NCBI GenBank assembly: GCA_036397755.1
Contig: DASWII010000059.1
Span: 1 to 64,000 of the forward strand
Length of the DNA: 64,000 nucleotides
From: CAMYLY01 sp036397755
Lineage (GTDB): Bacteria; Gemmatimonadota; Gemmatimonadetes; Gemmatimonadales; GWC2-71-9
Reading direction: 5' to 3'
The position numbers were made by a program, and so were the translations under genes. This document shows positions 32,969 to 41,470 of this stretch, piece after piece (position 1 is the first letter of the stretch; every line of letters starts with the position of its first letter). The notes below the pieces were generated by a model. The model saw only the letters and a list, made by a program, of their open reading frames with translations, ran no database searches and was not told the DNA's origin.

Positions 32969-33114
32969 CGCTTTCTCCGGTTCGGAGTGGGGGTCTTGTG
33001 GGGATGCCGCTGAGGTCCCAAAGGCGCTGGTGGTCGGGTCGCACCTCGCCCGTCGCCTCGCTTGACCCTCGAGCCAACCCGCTTCCGTCCCGGCCGACCG
33101 ACCGTTCGCTTCAT
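32965..33114 (-). CDS. 49-residue highly basic small protein between ubiA and ubiX
   Basis: A 50-codon frame that fills the only apparent gap in the quinone operon. Its ATG overlaps the ubiA TGA (ATGA at 33114-33111), and its TGA overlaps the ubiX ATG (ATGA at 32968-32965). Exact coupling at both ends is unlikely by chance. The protein starts MKRTVGRPGRKRVGSRVKRG and has 17 Lys/Arg and one Asp in 49 residues; the C-terminal half is Pro-rich and ends RRKR. I do not recognise a family. The opening MKRT and basic content recall small ribosomal or nucleic-acid-binding proteins. It may instead be a coupling peptide that keeps ribosomes on the mRNA. Confidence 0.6.
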   Translation of the reverse strand: MKRTVGRPGRKRVGSRVKRGDGRGATRPPAPLGPQRHPHKTPTPNRRKR

Positions 33115-34037
33115 AGCACGCGATCTCCCAACGCGAACACCAGGACGACGAGGCTCATGACACCGTTCATGCGGAAGAACGCGGCGTCAAGATGCGTCAG
33201 ATCTCCCGGGCGCACCAGCCGATGCTCCCACGCCAAAAGCCCCGCCGCGACGAGCACACCGAGGAAATACACCGCGCCGAACGGCGTGAAGACGCCGAAT
33301 GCTGCCAGCATCGCGATGGTGGCTCCGTGCAACTGCTTCCCCACCAGAATGCTCCGGTGCTCACCCAGGAGCACCACGGCGCTCCGCAAGCCAACCCTGC
33401 GATCGAAGTCCTGATCCTGCAGCGCGTAGAAGATGTCGAATCCCGCCACCCATGTCAGGACGGCGAACGCCACCACCAGGAGGGCCAACCAGGGTGCGTC
33501 CCATCGGCCCGCGACGGCCAAGTAGCCGGCAACAGGGGCGATGGCCAAGCTTCCGCCCAGCCAGAGATGCGACCAGTGCGTGAATCGCTTCGTGAAGCTG
33601 TAGCCAAGAATCCACGCGAGGGCGAGAGGGCTCAACGCGAGGCATACGGGGTTGAGCAGAGCGGCCGACCCGACGAAACCGAGAGCGGCGACCACCACGG
33701 CTACCCAAGCCTCCCGAACCGATAATCCTCCCGCAGGGAGCTCGCGCAGGCTGGTTCGCGGGTTGGCGGCGTCGAAATCGCGATCGACGATCCGGTTGAA
33801 GCCCATCGCGGCGAAGCGCGCCGCCGTGAACGCCACGGCAACCAGTCCGAGGACACGACCGGAAACCACATACCCGAACGAGGCATACACGACCCCAAGG
33901 AGTGCGAACGGCAGGGCGAACACCGTGTGCGGAAGCTTCACGAGGTTCACGTACCGCACGATCCGCGAGCGACCCCGATAGGTCTGGCCGTCGATCGCGC
34001 CCGCGTGGGGGGACCGGGCGGTCTGCGCGCCGGTCAC
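33111..34037 (-). CDS. ubiA: UbiA-family aromatic prenyltransferase
   Basis: A 308-residue polytopic membrane enzyme with both Asp-rich motifs: NRIVDRDFDAANPRT (first, binding Mg and prenyl diphosphate) and YALQDQDFDRRVGLRS (second). About eight hydrophobic helices follow. It attaches a polyprenyl chain to an aromatic acid in quinone synthesis. Next to UbiD- and UbiX-like genes and a UbiE/MenG, it could be the 4-hydroxybenzoate enzyme or the MqnP of the futalosine menaquinone route. GTG 34037 overlaps the ubiD stop (GTGA) and is preferred to the longer frame that runs into ubiD. Confidence 0.92.
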   Translation of the reverse strand: MTGAQTARSPHAGAIDGQTYRGRSRIVRYVNLVKLPHTVFALPFALLGVVYASFGYVVSGRVLGLVAVAFTAARFAAMGFNRIVDRDFDAANPRTSLRELPAGGLSVREAWVAVVVAALGFVGSAALLNPVCLALSPLALAWILGYSFTKRFTHWSHLWLGGSLAIAPVAGYLAVAGRWDAPWLALLVVAFAVLTWVAGFDIFYALQDQDFDRRVGLRSAVVLLGEHRSILVGKQLHGATIAMLAAFGVFTPFGAVYFLGVLVAAGLLAWEHRLVRPGDLTHLDAAFFRMNGVMSLVVLVFALGDRVL

Positions 34038-35530
34038 GGTTCGCGTCTCAACCGGAGATCGATACCCAGCTCGTGCCACATCGCGTCCACCCGTGCCCGG
34101 GTCTCCTCGTCCATCGCGATGCGATCAGGCCATTCGCGGTCGAACCCCTCCTCTTTCCACTTCCGCGTCGCATCGATTCCCATCTTCGACCCGTATGTGA
34201 AGGCCGCCGAGGAATGATCGAGTACATCGACCGGCCCGAGCGTGAACCGCACGTCCCGCTGCGGATCGATGTGGTTCAACGCCACCCACCATGCCTCATC
34301 CGGATTGCGTACGTTCACATCCCGGTCCACGACCACGATCATCTTCGCCAGCGACATCAATCCCATACCCCACAGCGCGTTCATCACTTTGTGAGCCTGC
34401 CCGGGATACTGCTTGTCGATGCTCACGAACACGAGGTTGTGAAATATGCCGTACGCCGGCATGTGATAGTCGACGATCTCTGGAACGGTCAACCGAAGCA
34501 GCGGCAGAAAGATCCGTTCCGTCGCATGCCCGAGATAGAAGTCCTCCATCGGTGGTGGACCCACGATCGTGGCTGGGTACACCGCATCGGTTCTCCTGGT
34601 GATCGCCGTGACGTGCACGGCGGGGTAGTAATCCGCCAGGCTGTAGAATCCCGTGTGATCTCCAAAGGGGCCCTCCAGCACCAGTGGCTCCGCCGGATCG
34701 ATATACCCCTCGATCACGATGTCGGCTTCGGCGGGCACGAGCAGCTCGTTCGTCACAGCCTTGGCGAGACGTACCGACTTCCTCCTCAGGAAGCCGGCGA
34801 AGATGTATTCGTCGACATTCGGCGGCAGCGGCGCCGATGCGCTGTAGATCGAGGCCGGATCACCACCCAACGCAATCGCCACCGGCATCGTCTCTCGACG
34901 CTCTGCCATGTCGCGCCAATGCGCCGCGCCCACTTTGTGGCGCTGCCAATGCATCGCCAGCAGATCGCGCGCCTGCACCTGGATCCGGTACATCCCGACA
35001 TTGCGTGTCCCGGTGCGTGGATCCCGAGTGATCACCTGCGGAACCGTGATGTAGGCCCCCCCATCACCCGGCCAGCACGTGAGATGCGGCAACCGACCGA
35101 CGTCGACGTCGTCACCACGCAGCACGATCTGCTGGCAGGGCGGAGCGCCGGTGGTCGTGCGAGGCGGGAATCGCGCGATTGCGGCGAGCTTCGGCAGCAG
35201 CGCCAGCTTCTCCCTCCACCCATCGGGAACCCTGAGTTGCGTCAGTTCCTGAATGCGGGTACCCACGTCGTCAAGCGAGTCGACACCGAGCGCGATGCAC
35301 ATTCGGCGCGACGATCCGAACAGGTTGATGCCCACAGGGATCTCGCTCGCACTGCCATCTCCCAACAGGGGGCGTTCGAACAGCAACGCGGGTCCGCCCG
35401 CGTCGCTCTTCATGCAGCGGTCCGCGATCTCGGTGACCTCGCGATCGACGGATACCGGACGGCCTATGCGTACGAGCTCGCCCGCCTGCTCGAGCGCCGC
35501 GATGAACCCAACCAACGTATCGATCGTCAC
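34034..35530 (-). CDS. ubiD: UbiD-family decarboxylase
   Basis: A 498-residue prenyl-FMN-dependent decarboxylase. Family landmarks include an INLFGSSRRMCIALG stretch, YRIQVQARDLLAMHW (FMN site), an EGPFGDHTGFYS box whose Glu, with an upstream Arg, is catalytic, and KMIVVVDRDVNVRNPDE. It removes the carboxyl group of a prenylated aromatic acid, using the cofactor made by UbiX. The GTG at 35530 overlaps the ubiE stop (GTGA), giving a length normal for the family. It overlaps ubiA by four bases. Confidence 0.95.
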   Translation of the reverse strand: MTIDTLVGFIAALEQAGELVRIGRPVSVDREVTEIADRCMKSDAGGPALLFERPLLGDGSASEIPVGINLFGSSRRMCIALGVDSLDDVGTRIQELTQLRVPDGWREKLALLPKLAAIARFPPRTTTGAPPCQQIVLRGDDVDVGRLPHLTCWPGDGGAYITVPQVITRDPRTGTRNVGMYRIQVQARDLLAMHWQRHKVGAAHWRDMAERRETMPVAIALGGDPASIYSASAPLPPNVDEYIFAGFLRRKSVRLAKAVTNELLVPAEADIVIEGYIDPAEPLVLEGPFGDHTGFYSLADYYPAVHVTAITRRTDAVYPATIVGPPPMEDFYLGHATERIFLPLLRLTVPEIVDYHMPAYGIFHNLVFVSIDKQYPGQAHKVMNALWGMGLMSLAKMIVVVDRDVNVRNPDEAWWVALNHIDPQRDVRFTLGPVDVLDHSSAAFTYGSKMGIDATRKWKEEGFDREWPDRIAMDEETRARVDAMWHELGIDLRLRREP

Positions 35531-36255
35531 AACCGCGCTCCCCAATGAATCCACGCGATGCCGAACGTCAGCGGCACGTACCGCACATCGCGGAATCCGA
35601 CATCGCGCATCAACTGAGCCAACCGATCCGGGGCCGTAAACGACGCCACCGATTGCGGCAAATAGGAATACGCCTCTTTATGTTTGGAAACCCAACGGCC
35701 GATGTGCGGAAGCACGTGGTCGAAGTAAGTCCGAAAGACCCAGCGGATCGGCTGGACCACCGGTGTCCCGAACTCCAGGATCACCAAACGAGCGCCCGGA
35801 CGCAGCACGCGTTTCATCTCGCGCAATCCGGCCTCCAGATCGATGAGGTTCCGCACGCCGAACCCCACCATGCACCCGTCGAATCCCGCGGTCGGAAACG
35901 GCAGCATGAGGGCGTCGGCACCCACCGGACGCACGGCCGGGGACTTGGCGCGACCGAGCCGGAGCATCGGCACCACGAAGTCCGCCCCGACGACATGCCC
36001 CTGAAACCCCGGGCGGGCAGCCAGTTCCGCCGCAAGATCAAGCGTTCCGGCGCAGGCGTCCAGATAGCGGCCGTGCGGAACCCGATCCCACTCGAGCCGA
36101 TCGACGGCCTGACGCCGCCAGCGTCGATCGAAGTTGAGACTGAGGACGTGGTTCAGCAGGTCGTAACGCGGCGCGATCGCCGTGAACATCGCCTTCACGT
36201 ACGACCGCTTCCCGTCGCCCCCCGAGGACACGACGGCGGAGGGGGTCGGCTTCAT
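35527..36255 (-). CDS. ubiE: Demethylmenaquinone/ubiquinone C-methyltransferase UbiE/MenG
   Basis: A 242-residue class I SAM methyltransferase. FTAIAPRYDLLNHVLSL is the UbiE/COQ5 N-terminal signature. LDACAGTLDLA is the SAM loop (the usual GTGD is replaced by AGTLD). VGFGVRNLIDLEAGLREMKR and RVLRPGARLVILEFGTP are the second signature. It methylates the quinone ring, here probably demethylmenaquinone. ATG 36255 leaves a 70-base divergent region before the sigma factor gene that should hold both promoters. First gene of the five-gene quinone operon. Confidence 0.94.
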   Translation of the reverse strand: MKPTPSAVVSSGGDGKRSYVKAMFTAIAPRYDLLNHVLSLNFDRRWRRQAVDRLEWDRVPHGRYLDACAGTLDLAAELAARPGFQGHVVGADFVVPMLRLGRAKSPAVRPVGADALMLPFPTAGFDGCMVGFGVRNLIDLEAGLREMKRVLRPGARLVILEFGTPVVQPIRWVFRTYFDHVLPHIGRWVSKHKEAYSYLPQSVASFTAPDRLAQLMRDVGFRDVRYVPLTFGIAWIHWGARL

Positions 36256-36325
36256 AGGTCGCCAAAGATACTGGCCGGCTGGAAGGTGCCGCAACGCTGG
36301 AGCGCTCAGGTAGCTTTGAGGGTTC

Positions 36326-36928
36326 ATGCGCGGACCTTCTGAGCTGGACTCCGTCTCCGACCACCAACTGGTCACATGGGCCCTGGACGGGCACGAGGCC
36401 GCCTACGCCGAGCTCGTGCGCAGGTACGAACGCCCCGTGTTCTCCCTGATCTATCGGATGGTGCGGGATCGTGAACTCGCGGAGGACCTGACGCAGGACA
36501 CGTTCATCAAGGTCCTGAACGCTCTCGATCGCTACAACGCCGCATACAAGTTCTCGTCCTGGATCTTCAAGATCGCGAACAACGCGACGATCGACCAGCT
36601 GAGACGGCGCGAACTGGACACCTTGTCGCTCGAAGGCGCCCCCCAAGCGACCAGCCCCGAGCAAGTGGAGGCCACCGCGCTCCAGATCCGCCACAGCGGC
36701 GAGTCTCCTCTGGAGGAAGTGGAAGCCCGCGAGTTGGGCGGCCAGATCGAGCGGGCCATCGCACAGCTCAGACCCGAATATCAGTCCTGTATCATCCTGC
36801 GACACGTCGAAGGCAGGCCCTACGAAGAGATCGCCGACATCCTGGACCTACCTCTCGGCACAGTAAAGACTTACATCCATCGAGCCAGGAACGAATTGAA
36901 GGACATTCTGGGAGAAATCCACGGGTGA
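36326..36928 (+). CDS. rpoE: RNA polymerase ECF sigma factor (RpoE/SigW-like)
   Basis: A 200-residue sigma-70 family factor with regions 2 and 4 only. Region 2 spans about 13-90 (HEAAYAELVRRYERPVFSL, then DLTQDTFIKVLNALDRY and FSSWIFKIANNATIDQLRRR). Region 4 spans about 140-195 (LRPEYQSCIILRHVEGRPYEEIADILDLPLGTVKTYIHRAR). The downstream membrane protein may restrain it as an anti-sigma factor, and the two later genes encode envelope proteins, so it probably controls an envelope stress response. A TAGCTT ends nine bases before the ATG, hinting at a very short leader. The next gene may start by overlapping its stop. Confidence 0.95.
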   Translation: MRGPSELDSVSDHQLVTWALDGHEAAYAELVRRYERPVFSLIYRMVRDRELAEDLTQDTFIKVLNALDRYNAAYKFSSWIFKIANNATIDQLRRRELDTLSLEGAPQATSPEQVEATALQIRHSGESPLEEVEARELGGQIERAIAQLRPEYQSCIILRHVEGRPYEEIADILDLPLGTVKTYIHRARNELKDILGEIHG

Positions 36929-36963
36929 AACCGGACGAAGGGACGTCCGTATGGGAGGATGAT

Positions 36964-37470
36964 ATGAACGACCGATTGCGGTTTGAACCGGCGCCGGCGG
37001 AGGAGGATCCGATCCTTCACGATTATCTGTCCGCCCTACCGAACCTCGCACCGAGGGTTTCCCTGGAAACCAAGGTGCTCACCCACGTGTGGCGAGCCCC
37101 ACCCCGGTGGGTGGGGCAGCTGCAGCGACGGTGGGTCGAGTCGGTGGAGACAGGCCGAGTTTGGTTCGTGCTGGGAGCGTTGGCCGCCGGGAGTCTGATC
37201 CCGCTGGGTGTCGCGGCGGGGCTCACTATCGCGTTTGCCGATCAGATCGGTGCGTTGGGTACCTGGATGGTCGCTCGGTTCGGCCCGAGCATCGCTGGAG
37301 TGTTGGCGGCCTACTGGGCTAGCTCCACGCAGTCCGTTACGTCGTGGTGGGCCGCCAACGTGCCGCTCCACCTGGGCGCTTGGGTCGGTGGCGTGGCCGG
37401 CGTGTCCACGCTCAGTGCAATAGGACTCTTCTTGACTCTACGACGTGGGAACAAAGGCGTGGGACTATGA
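36964..37470 (+). CDS. Membrane protein, candidate anti-sigma factor
   Basis: A 168-residue protein with a soluble N-terminal part of about 55 residues (DPILHDYLSALPNLAPRVS is helical) and two hydrophobic segments (about 65-95 and 130-155), ending in a basic tail. The zinc anti-sigma HxxxCxxC motif is absent. Position directly after the ECF sigma gene makes an anti-sigma or sensor role likely, but this is inference. ATG 36964 has GGGAGG five bases upstream. The GTG at 36925 overlapping the sigma stop is the alternative and would add 13 residues. Its stop overlaps the next ATG. Confidence 0.7.
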   Translation: MNDRLRFEPAPAEEDPILHDYLSALPNLAPRVSLETKVLTHVWRAPPRWVGQLQRRWVESVETGRVWFVLGALAAGSLIPLGVAAGLTIAFADQIGALGTWMVARFGPSIAGVLAAYWASSTQSVTSWWAANVPLHLGAWVGGVAGVSTLSAIGLFLTLRRGNKGVGL

Positions 37471-38678
37471 GACCTCGGACATTCGTGCGAATCCTCGCCG
37501 TAACGGCCGCGGCAGTCGGGTTGCCGAACGTATTGGCGAGTCAGCAAGAGGTGGTTGGACACGATGTCATGTTGTCCAAGTCATCGACGTCGGTGGCCTT
37601 CGAACTGGCCGATGGGACGTCTCGCCTGATTACCGTCGGGCATGGACGGGTGATGCTGGACGGCGCTGAGGTGGCGACGTACGAGCCGCGGGGAGCGTTC
37701 GAGCAGGCATGGCTCGAGCTGGTGACCGCCCATACGGGGGATATGGCGGGCGAACTGCTGGCAACACTGCGGGCATTCGCAAGCTCGACGGTGAGCGGAG
37801 GTGCAGAGGCGCAGGCCGCCTTGGCCGATGCGCTCAATGGTCTGGACGCGGCGCCCTTGACCGACGCGGTGGTTGTTGCGCCTCGGGCGCGGGATGGGCG
37901 GATCGAGGTGGTGATCCCGAAAATCCCGCCGCTCCCGGACATCGTGATCCCTGAGATCGCCGTGTCACCCGGTGGACGCAGCATGCAGATCGTCGAGAGT
38001 GGATCAGCTCAGGTCGCCGGACCTTCCATCATCGGATCGGTGGGTGCCGGCGCGGCCAGTCTCGTGGGCGCGCTCATCGCGATGACTCTCATGGGCTTTG
38101 GGTATTTGGTGTTCGCACCGCGCCAACTCCGTGCCGTGAGCGATACGGCTTGGAATTCCTTTGGACGGTCGTTCCTGGCCGGGATGTTCGCTCAGCCGCT
38201 GCTGCTGCCGGCGTTCGGTGCGCTGATGGCGGCCCTGGCACTCACCGTCGTGGGCATCCTGTTGATTCCCCTGGCGATCCCCGCCTTCGCGCTCGCCGTG
38301 TTTCTGGGCATCACGGGCGGGTACCTGGCAGTCGCCAGGAGCGTCGGAGAGATCTACCTGCGGCGGCGCAACCACGGAGTCACGCCGTCGGAGCCGTGGG
38401 TCGAGTTGAAGTTCATCTGGTACGGTCTCATCGCGCTGATGTCCATCTGGCTTCCGGCGATCCTGTTCGGCTGGATCCCGGTCGTCGGACCAGGTTTCAT
38501 TGTCCTGGCCGCGGTGGTTACCTGGGTGATCGCTACCGCGGGGTTCGGCGCGTCCATCATCTCGCGGGGCGGGATTCGGGGCACCGTGATGCGCCGGCTC
38601 GACCGGACGCTGAGCGAGGGTGACTACTGGGCGGACACCGGGTCGTTTCGCAGCGCCCGATCGATGGTGGAGCGCTAG
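37467..38678 (+). CDS. Exported multi-pass membrane protein of unknown function
   Basis: A 403-residue protein with an N-terminal signal sequence (MRPRTFVRILAVTAAAVGLP), an extracytoplasmic region of about 150 residues and at least four hydrophobic segments between about 190 and 370 (GSVGAGAASLVGALIAMTLM, and ILLIPLAIPAFALAVFLG). A PKIPPLPDIVIPEIAVSPGG linker is proline-rich. The membrane half resembles bactofilin-associated or polymer-forming envelope proteins only superficially, and I do not assign a family. ATGA overlap with the preceding gene places it in the sigma-factor operon, as a probable envelope component. Confidence 0.72.
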   Translation: MRPRTFVRILAVTAAAVGLPNVLASQQEVVGHDVMLSKSSTSVAFELADGTSRLITVGHGRVMLDGAEVATYEPRGAFEQAWLELVTAHTGDMAGELLATLRAFASSTVSGGAEAQAALADALNGLDAAPLTDAVVVAPRARDGRIEVVIPKIPPLPDIVIPEIAVSPGGRSMQIVESGSAQVAGPSIIGSVGAGAASLVGALIAMTLMGFGYLVFAPRQLRAVSDTAWNSFGRSFLAGMFAQPLLLPAFGALMAALALTVVGILLIPLAIPAFALAVFLGITGGYLAVARSVGEIYLRRRNHGVTPSEPWVELKFIWYGLIALMSIWLPAILFGWIPVVGPGFIVLAAVVTWVIATAGFGASIISRGGIRGTVMRRLDRTLSEGDYWADTGSFRSARSMVER

Positions 38679-38679
38679 C

Positions 38680-39549
38680 GTGATCTTCCGCCGGTTTGCC
38701 CTCGGGGTCGGGCTCGTCACCGGGTTCGCCCTTGCGGGGTCGCTTCAGGCCCAGGACTGGCAGGTGCTCGCGCGATCCCGCCAGGTTCGCGGAGAGGAGA
38801 ACCTGCGGGTCTCCGTGGAGTTCGCCTCGGGGTTCGTAGCCCTCCGCCCGAGCGTGGCCGGCATACTCTACCAAGCCGAGATGACGTACGATGCGGATCA
38901 CTTCGATGCCAAGATCCGCTATGATGCCTCTGCCCAACGTTTGAACGTCTCGCTCTCGACTCGCGGCACCGATGCCGCCATCGACGTCGACGAAGACTCT
39001 CCACAGCGCCTCGGTCTCGCGCTTGCGCCCGACGTCCCGATCGACCTTGAAATGACGATGGGCGCCACGGCTAGCGACATCGAGTTGGGAGGAATCGCGC
39101 TCCAGCGGGCCGAAATCACGACCGGTGCGAGCGAAACGACCATTCAGTTCAGCGAGCCGAACACCATTGCCTGCGAGCGGTTCGAGACTTCGGTGGGGGC
39201 GGCTCGACTCACGATTGAGAATCTCGGCAACGCCGGTTGCGCGCGGATGGAGGTTCGTGGCGGCGTCGGCGACCTTACCGTCGACCTCACCGGCAGCTGG
39301 GGAACGCAGAGAAACCGACTATCCATCACGGTCGGGTTGGGCCAGCTCACGATCCGCATCCCGACGGGTTTGGGAGTCCGCGTCAATCTCGATCGCTTCC
39401 TTGCGAGCTTCGATCGCGTCGGGTTCAGTCGCCAGGGGGGCTACTACATATCCGACGGATACGACAGCGCGCCGACAAAGCTGGACGTCGATATCGAAGC
39501 CGTGTTCGGAAACGTGGATGTCGTATGGCTCGACGGGCGCGGACGCTAG
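38680..39549 (+). CDS. Exported toastrack (DUF2154/LiaF C-terminal-like) protein
   Basis: A 289-residue exported protein with a signal peptide (MIFRRFALGVGLVTGFALAG, cleavage after LQA). The mature part is almost all beta: repeats such as DLEMTMGATASDIELGG, LTIENLGNAGCARMEVRGG and VGDLTVDLTGSW. The C-terminal GLGQLTIRIPTGLGVRVNLD and a VDIEAVFGNVDVVWLDG end match the repetitive fold of LiaF-type cell-wall stress proteins. It is the last gene of the sigma-factor operon, one base after the previous stop. Members sense or buffer cell-envelope stress. The two Cys residues in the middle might form a disulfide. Confidence 0.75.
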   Translation: MIFRRFALGVGLVTGFALAGSLQAQDWQVLARSRQVRGEENLRVSVEFASGFVALRPSVAGILYQAEMTYDADHFDAKIRYDASAQRLNVSLSTRGTDAAIDVDEDSPQRLGLALAPDVPIDLEMTMGATASDIELGGIALQRAEITTGASETTIQFSEPNTIACERFETSVGAARLTIENLGNAGCARMEVRGGVGDLTVDLTGSWGTQRNRLSITVGLGQLTIRIPTGLGVRVNLDRFLASFDRVGFSRQGGYYISDGYDSAPTKLDVDIEAVFGNVDVVWLDGRGR

Positions 39550-39557
39550 CGCCTGAC

Positions 39558-40316
39558 TCACCCGCGCAGCACCACCTTCGTACCGATCCCCAACCCCAGC
39601 ACCGTGTCCGCTCGTCCATCGCGCACCGCGATTTCCACGGTACCGCCAGAGCCGAGGAACGCCACCGCGTCTCCCGAGGTGACGTCCCCGAACGTGCGGG
39701 CCAAGGGTATAACGACGGTTCCGGGCAGGCACACCGAACGCGCGCTTCCGAGCAATGATCCGTCGATATTGGTGACGAGCGTCCCGAAGCGATCGACGTA
39801 AATCACTTCGCCCCGTACGGTGTTGCCCTTGCGGCTCACCTTGGGAAACTCGATCCGCACCGGCTTGATTGCCGACTCACCCAGGTACTCGAGGGACTCG
39901 CCTTCGGCGATACGCGCCGCCGCGGGAGCAAAGAGATCTCGACCGTGAAAAGTCGGCGCGGCCCCCATGGGCACCGAAAGCGCCACGATCTCCACCGGCT
40001 CCTCGGCATCGAGCGCAGGTGTCAAGACCCCGTTGTCCGGCCCGACAAAAAAGTGGTCGGCAGCCGCGACTGCCAGCGCTCGGCGAGAAGTCCCGACCCC
40101 GGGGTCCACCACACACAGGTGCGTCGTGCCGGGGGGGAAATGATGCCATGAACGACCGAGCAGATAGGCGGCCGAGCGCACATCGCCCAGAGCGATGCTG
40201 TGAGAAACATCGACAATGATCACGGCGGGATCGCGCGACAGCAGGATGGCCTTCATCTCGGCGACATAGCTGTCGGCGGTACCAAAATCGGTGAGCAGCG
40301 TGACGATCGGGGCCAT
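39558..40316 (-). CDS. SAM hydroxide adenosyltransferase (DUF62 family)
   Basis: A 252-residue protein with the family's TLLTDFGTADSYVAEMK opening, HLCVVDPGVGTSRR, VGPDNGVLTPAL, FHGRDLFAPAAA and DRFGTLVTNID motifs. The Asp, Arg and His in these motifs activate water in the characterised archaeal enzymes, which convert SAM to adenosine and methionine. The related halogenases have a longer loop, absent here. The gene lies 13 bases after mrp on the same strand and converges on the sigma operon with an eight-base gap. Its role in the cell is unclear. Confidence 0.92.
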   Translation of the reverse strand: MAPIVTLLTDFGTADSYVAEMKAILLSRDPAVIIVDVSHSIALGDVRSAAYLLGRSWHHFPPGTTHLCVVDPGVGTSRRALAVAAADHFFVGPDNGVLTPALDAEEPVEIVALSVPMGAAPTFHGRDLFAPAAARIAEGESLEYLGESAIKPVRIEFPKVSRKGNTVRGEVIYVDRFGTLVTNIDGSLLGSARSVCLPGTVVIPLARTFGDVTSGDAVAFLGSGGTVEIAVRDGRADTVLGLGIGTKVVLRG

Positions 40317-40329
40317 CCGCGTGCCGCTC

Positions 40330-41436
40330 CTATCCGGTCATGATCGGGAGTGCGACCCGTTTGCCACCGGTGCGATTGACGATCTCCCGCGCCACCCCAG
40401 TCAACGCGACCGCGGCCGGCGACTCTGGCTGCGCGACCACGATCGGGCTCCCGGCATCCGCCTGGTTGGTCATGTCCGCTTGGAGGGGCACCTGCCCCAG
40501 CAGCGGCACTCCCAGTTCCTCCGCCAGCCGCTGTCCACCGCCAGAGGTGAAGATCTCGCTGCGGTCACCGCAGTGGGGGCACACGAAGTAGCTCATGTTC
40601 TCGACGACCCCCAGCACCGGAACTCCAACGCGCTCGAACATCTTGGCGCCGCGCAGGGCATCGCCGACGGCCATCTCCTGAGGCGTGGTGACAATGACAG
40701 CGCCGCGTATTTGAATCGCCTGCGACAGTGAGAGTTGGGCGTCACCCGTTCCGGGCGGCAGGTCGACGACAAAGTAGTCGAGCTTGCCCCACTCCACGTC
40801 CTGGAGAAACTGCGTGATGATCTTCGTGACGATCGGGCCACGCCAAATCGCCGGCATGTCGCGCTCGATGAGGAGGCCCAGGGAGATCAGGCGCACCCCA
40901 TAGCGCTCCAGGGGAATGATGCGACCGTCCCGCACGCCGGGCTTTTCCGTCAGCCCAAACAGGCGGGGAATGTTCGGCCCGTAGATATCGGCATCCATCA
41001 GCGCGACTGCCTTACCCGCCTTCGCCAACTCACACGCGATGTTGGCGGCGACGGTGGATTTTCCCACTCCACCCTTGCCGCTCGATATCGCGATGATCTG
41101 ACCAAGATCGGGCATGGCGGACACCGACGGTGCCGGCCGTGCGGCCGCGCCGGCCGGCACCGAGCCCGGCGGAGCTCCGCCGGACGGGGGCCGCACGGGC
41201 TCCACCACGTCGACGTGCACGTGCCGCACCCCTGGCACAGCCTTGACCGCCCGGCGAGCCTCTCGTACCAACCCCGGGGGGTCGTCACGAGTGAGCTCGA
41301 ACCGGAACGACACCTCTCCGCTCGGCGAGACGGTCAGGTCCTGCACCATACCCGCGGATATCACGTCGTTATCGACACGCGGATTGCGGATGTTCGTGAG
41401 CGCTCCGGCAACCGCCTTGGTGAGTGAGTCAGTCAT
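40330..41436 (-). CDS. mrp: Mrp/ApbC-type iron-sulfur cluster carrier ATPase
   Basis: A 368-residue protein. The N-terminal 85 residues are a MIP18/DUF59 domain (LTNIRNPRVDNDVISAGMV). A Pro/Ala linker leads to a deviant Walker A GKGGVGKST at 120-128, followed by a DADIYGPNIPRLFG stretch, VDLPPGTGDAQLSLSQ and the VENMSYFVCPHCGDRSEIF loop, whose CPHC Cys pair carries the cluster between monomers. It delivers Fe-S clusters in the cytoplasm. ATG 41436 is chosen by family length; no clear ribosome site is visible. Confidence 0.94.
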   Translation of the reverse strand: MTDSLTKAVAGALTNIRNPRVDNDVISAGMVQDLTVSPSGEVSFRFELTRDDPPGLVREARRAVKAVPGVRHVHVDVVEPVRPPSGGAPPGSVPAGAAARPAPSVSAMPDLGQIIAISSGKGGVGKSTVAANIACELAKAGKAVALMDADIYGPNIPRLFGLTEKPGVRDGRIIPLERYGVRLISLGLLIERDMPAIWRGPIVTKIITQFLQDVEWGKLDYFVVDLPPGTGDAQLSLSQAIQIRGAVIVTTPQEMAVGDALRGAKMFERVGVPVLGVVENMSYFVCPHCGDRSEIFTSGGGQRLAEELGVPLLGQVPLQADMTNQADAGSPIVVAQPESPAAVALTGVAREIVNRTGGKRVALPIMTG

Positions 41437-41470
41437 TCGCACGAAATCATAGAAGGAGGGATCTCCAGAC

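Noticed and set aside
32778..33077. Alternative 99-codon minus-strand frame over the ubiA-ubiX gap
   Set aside because: It overlaps ubiX coding sequence extensively and lacks coupling; the 49-codon frame fits both borders exactly.
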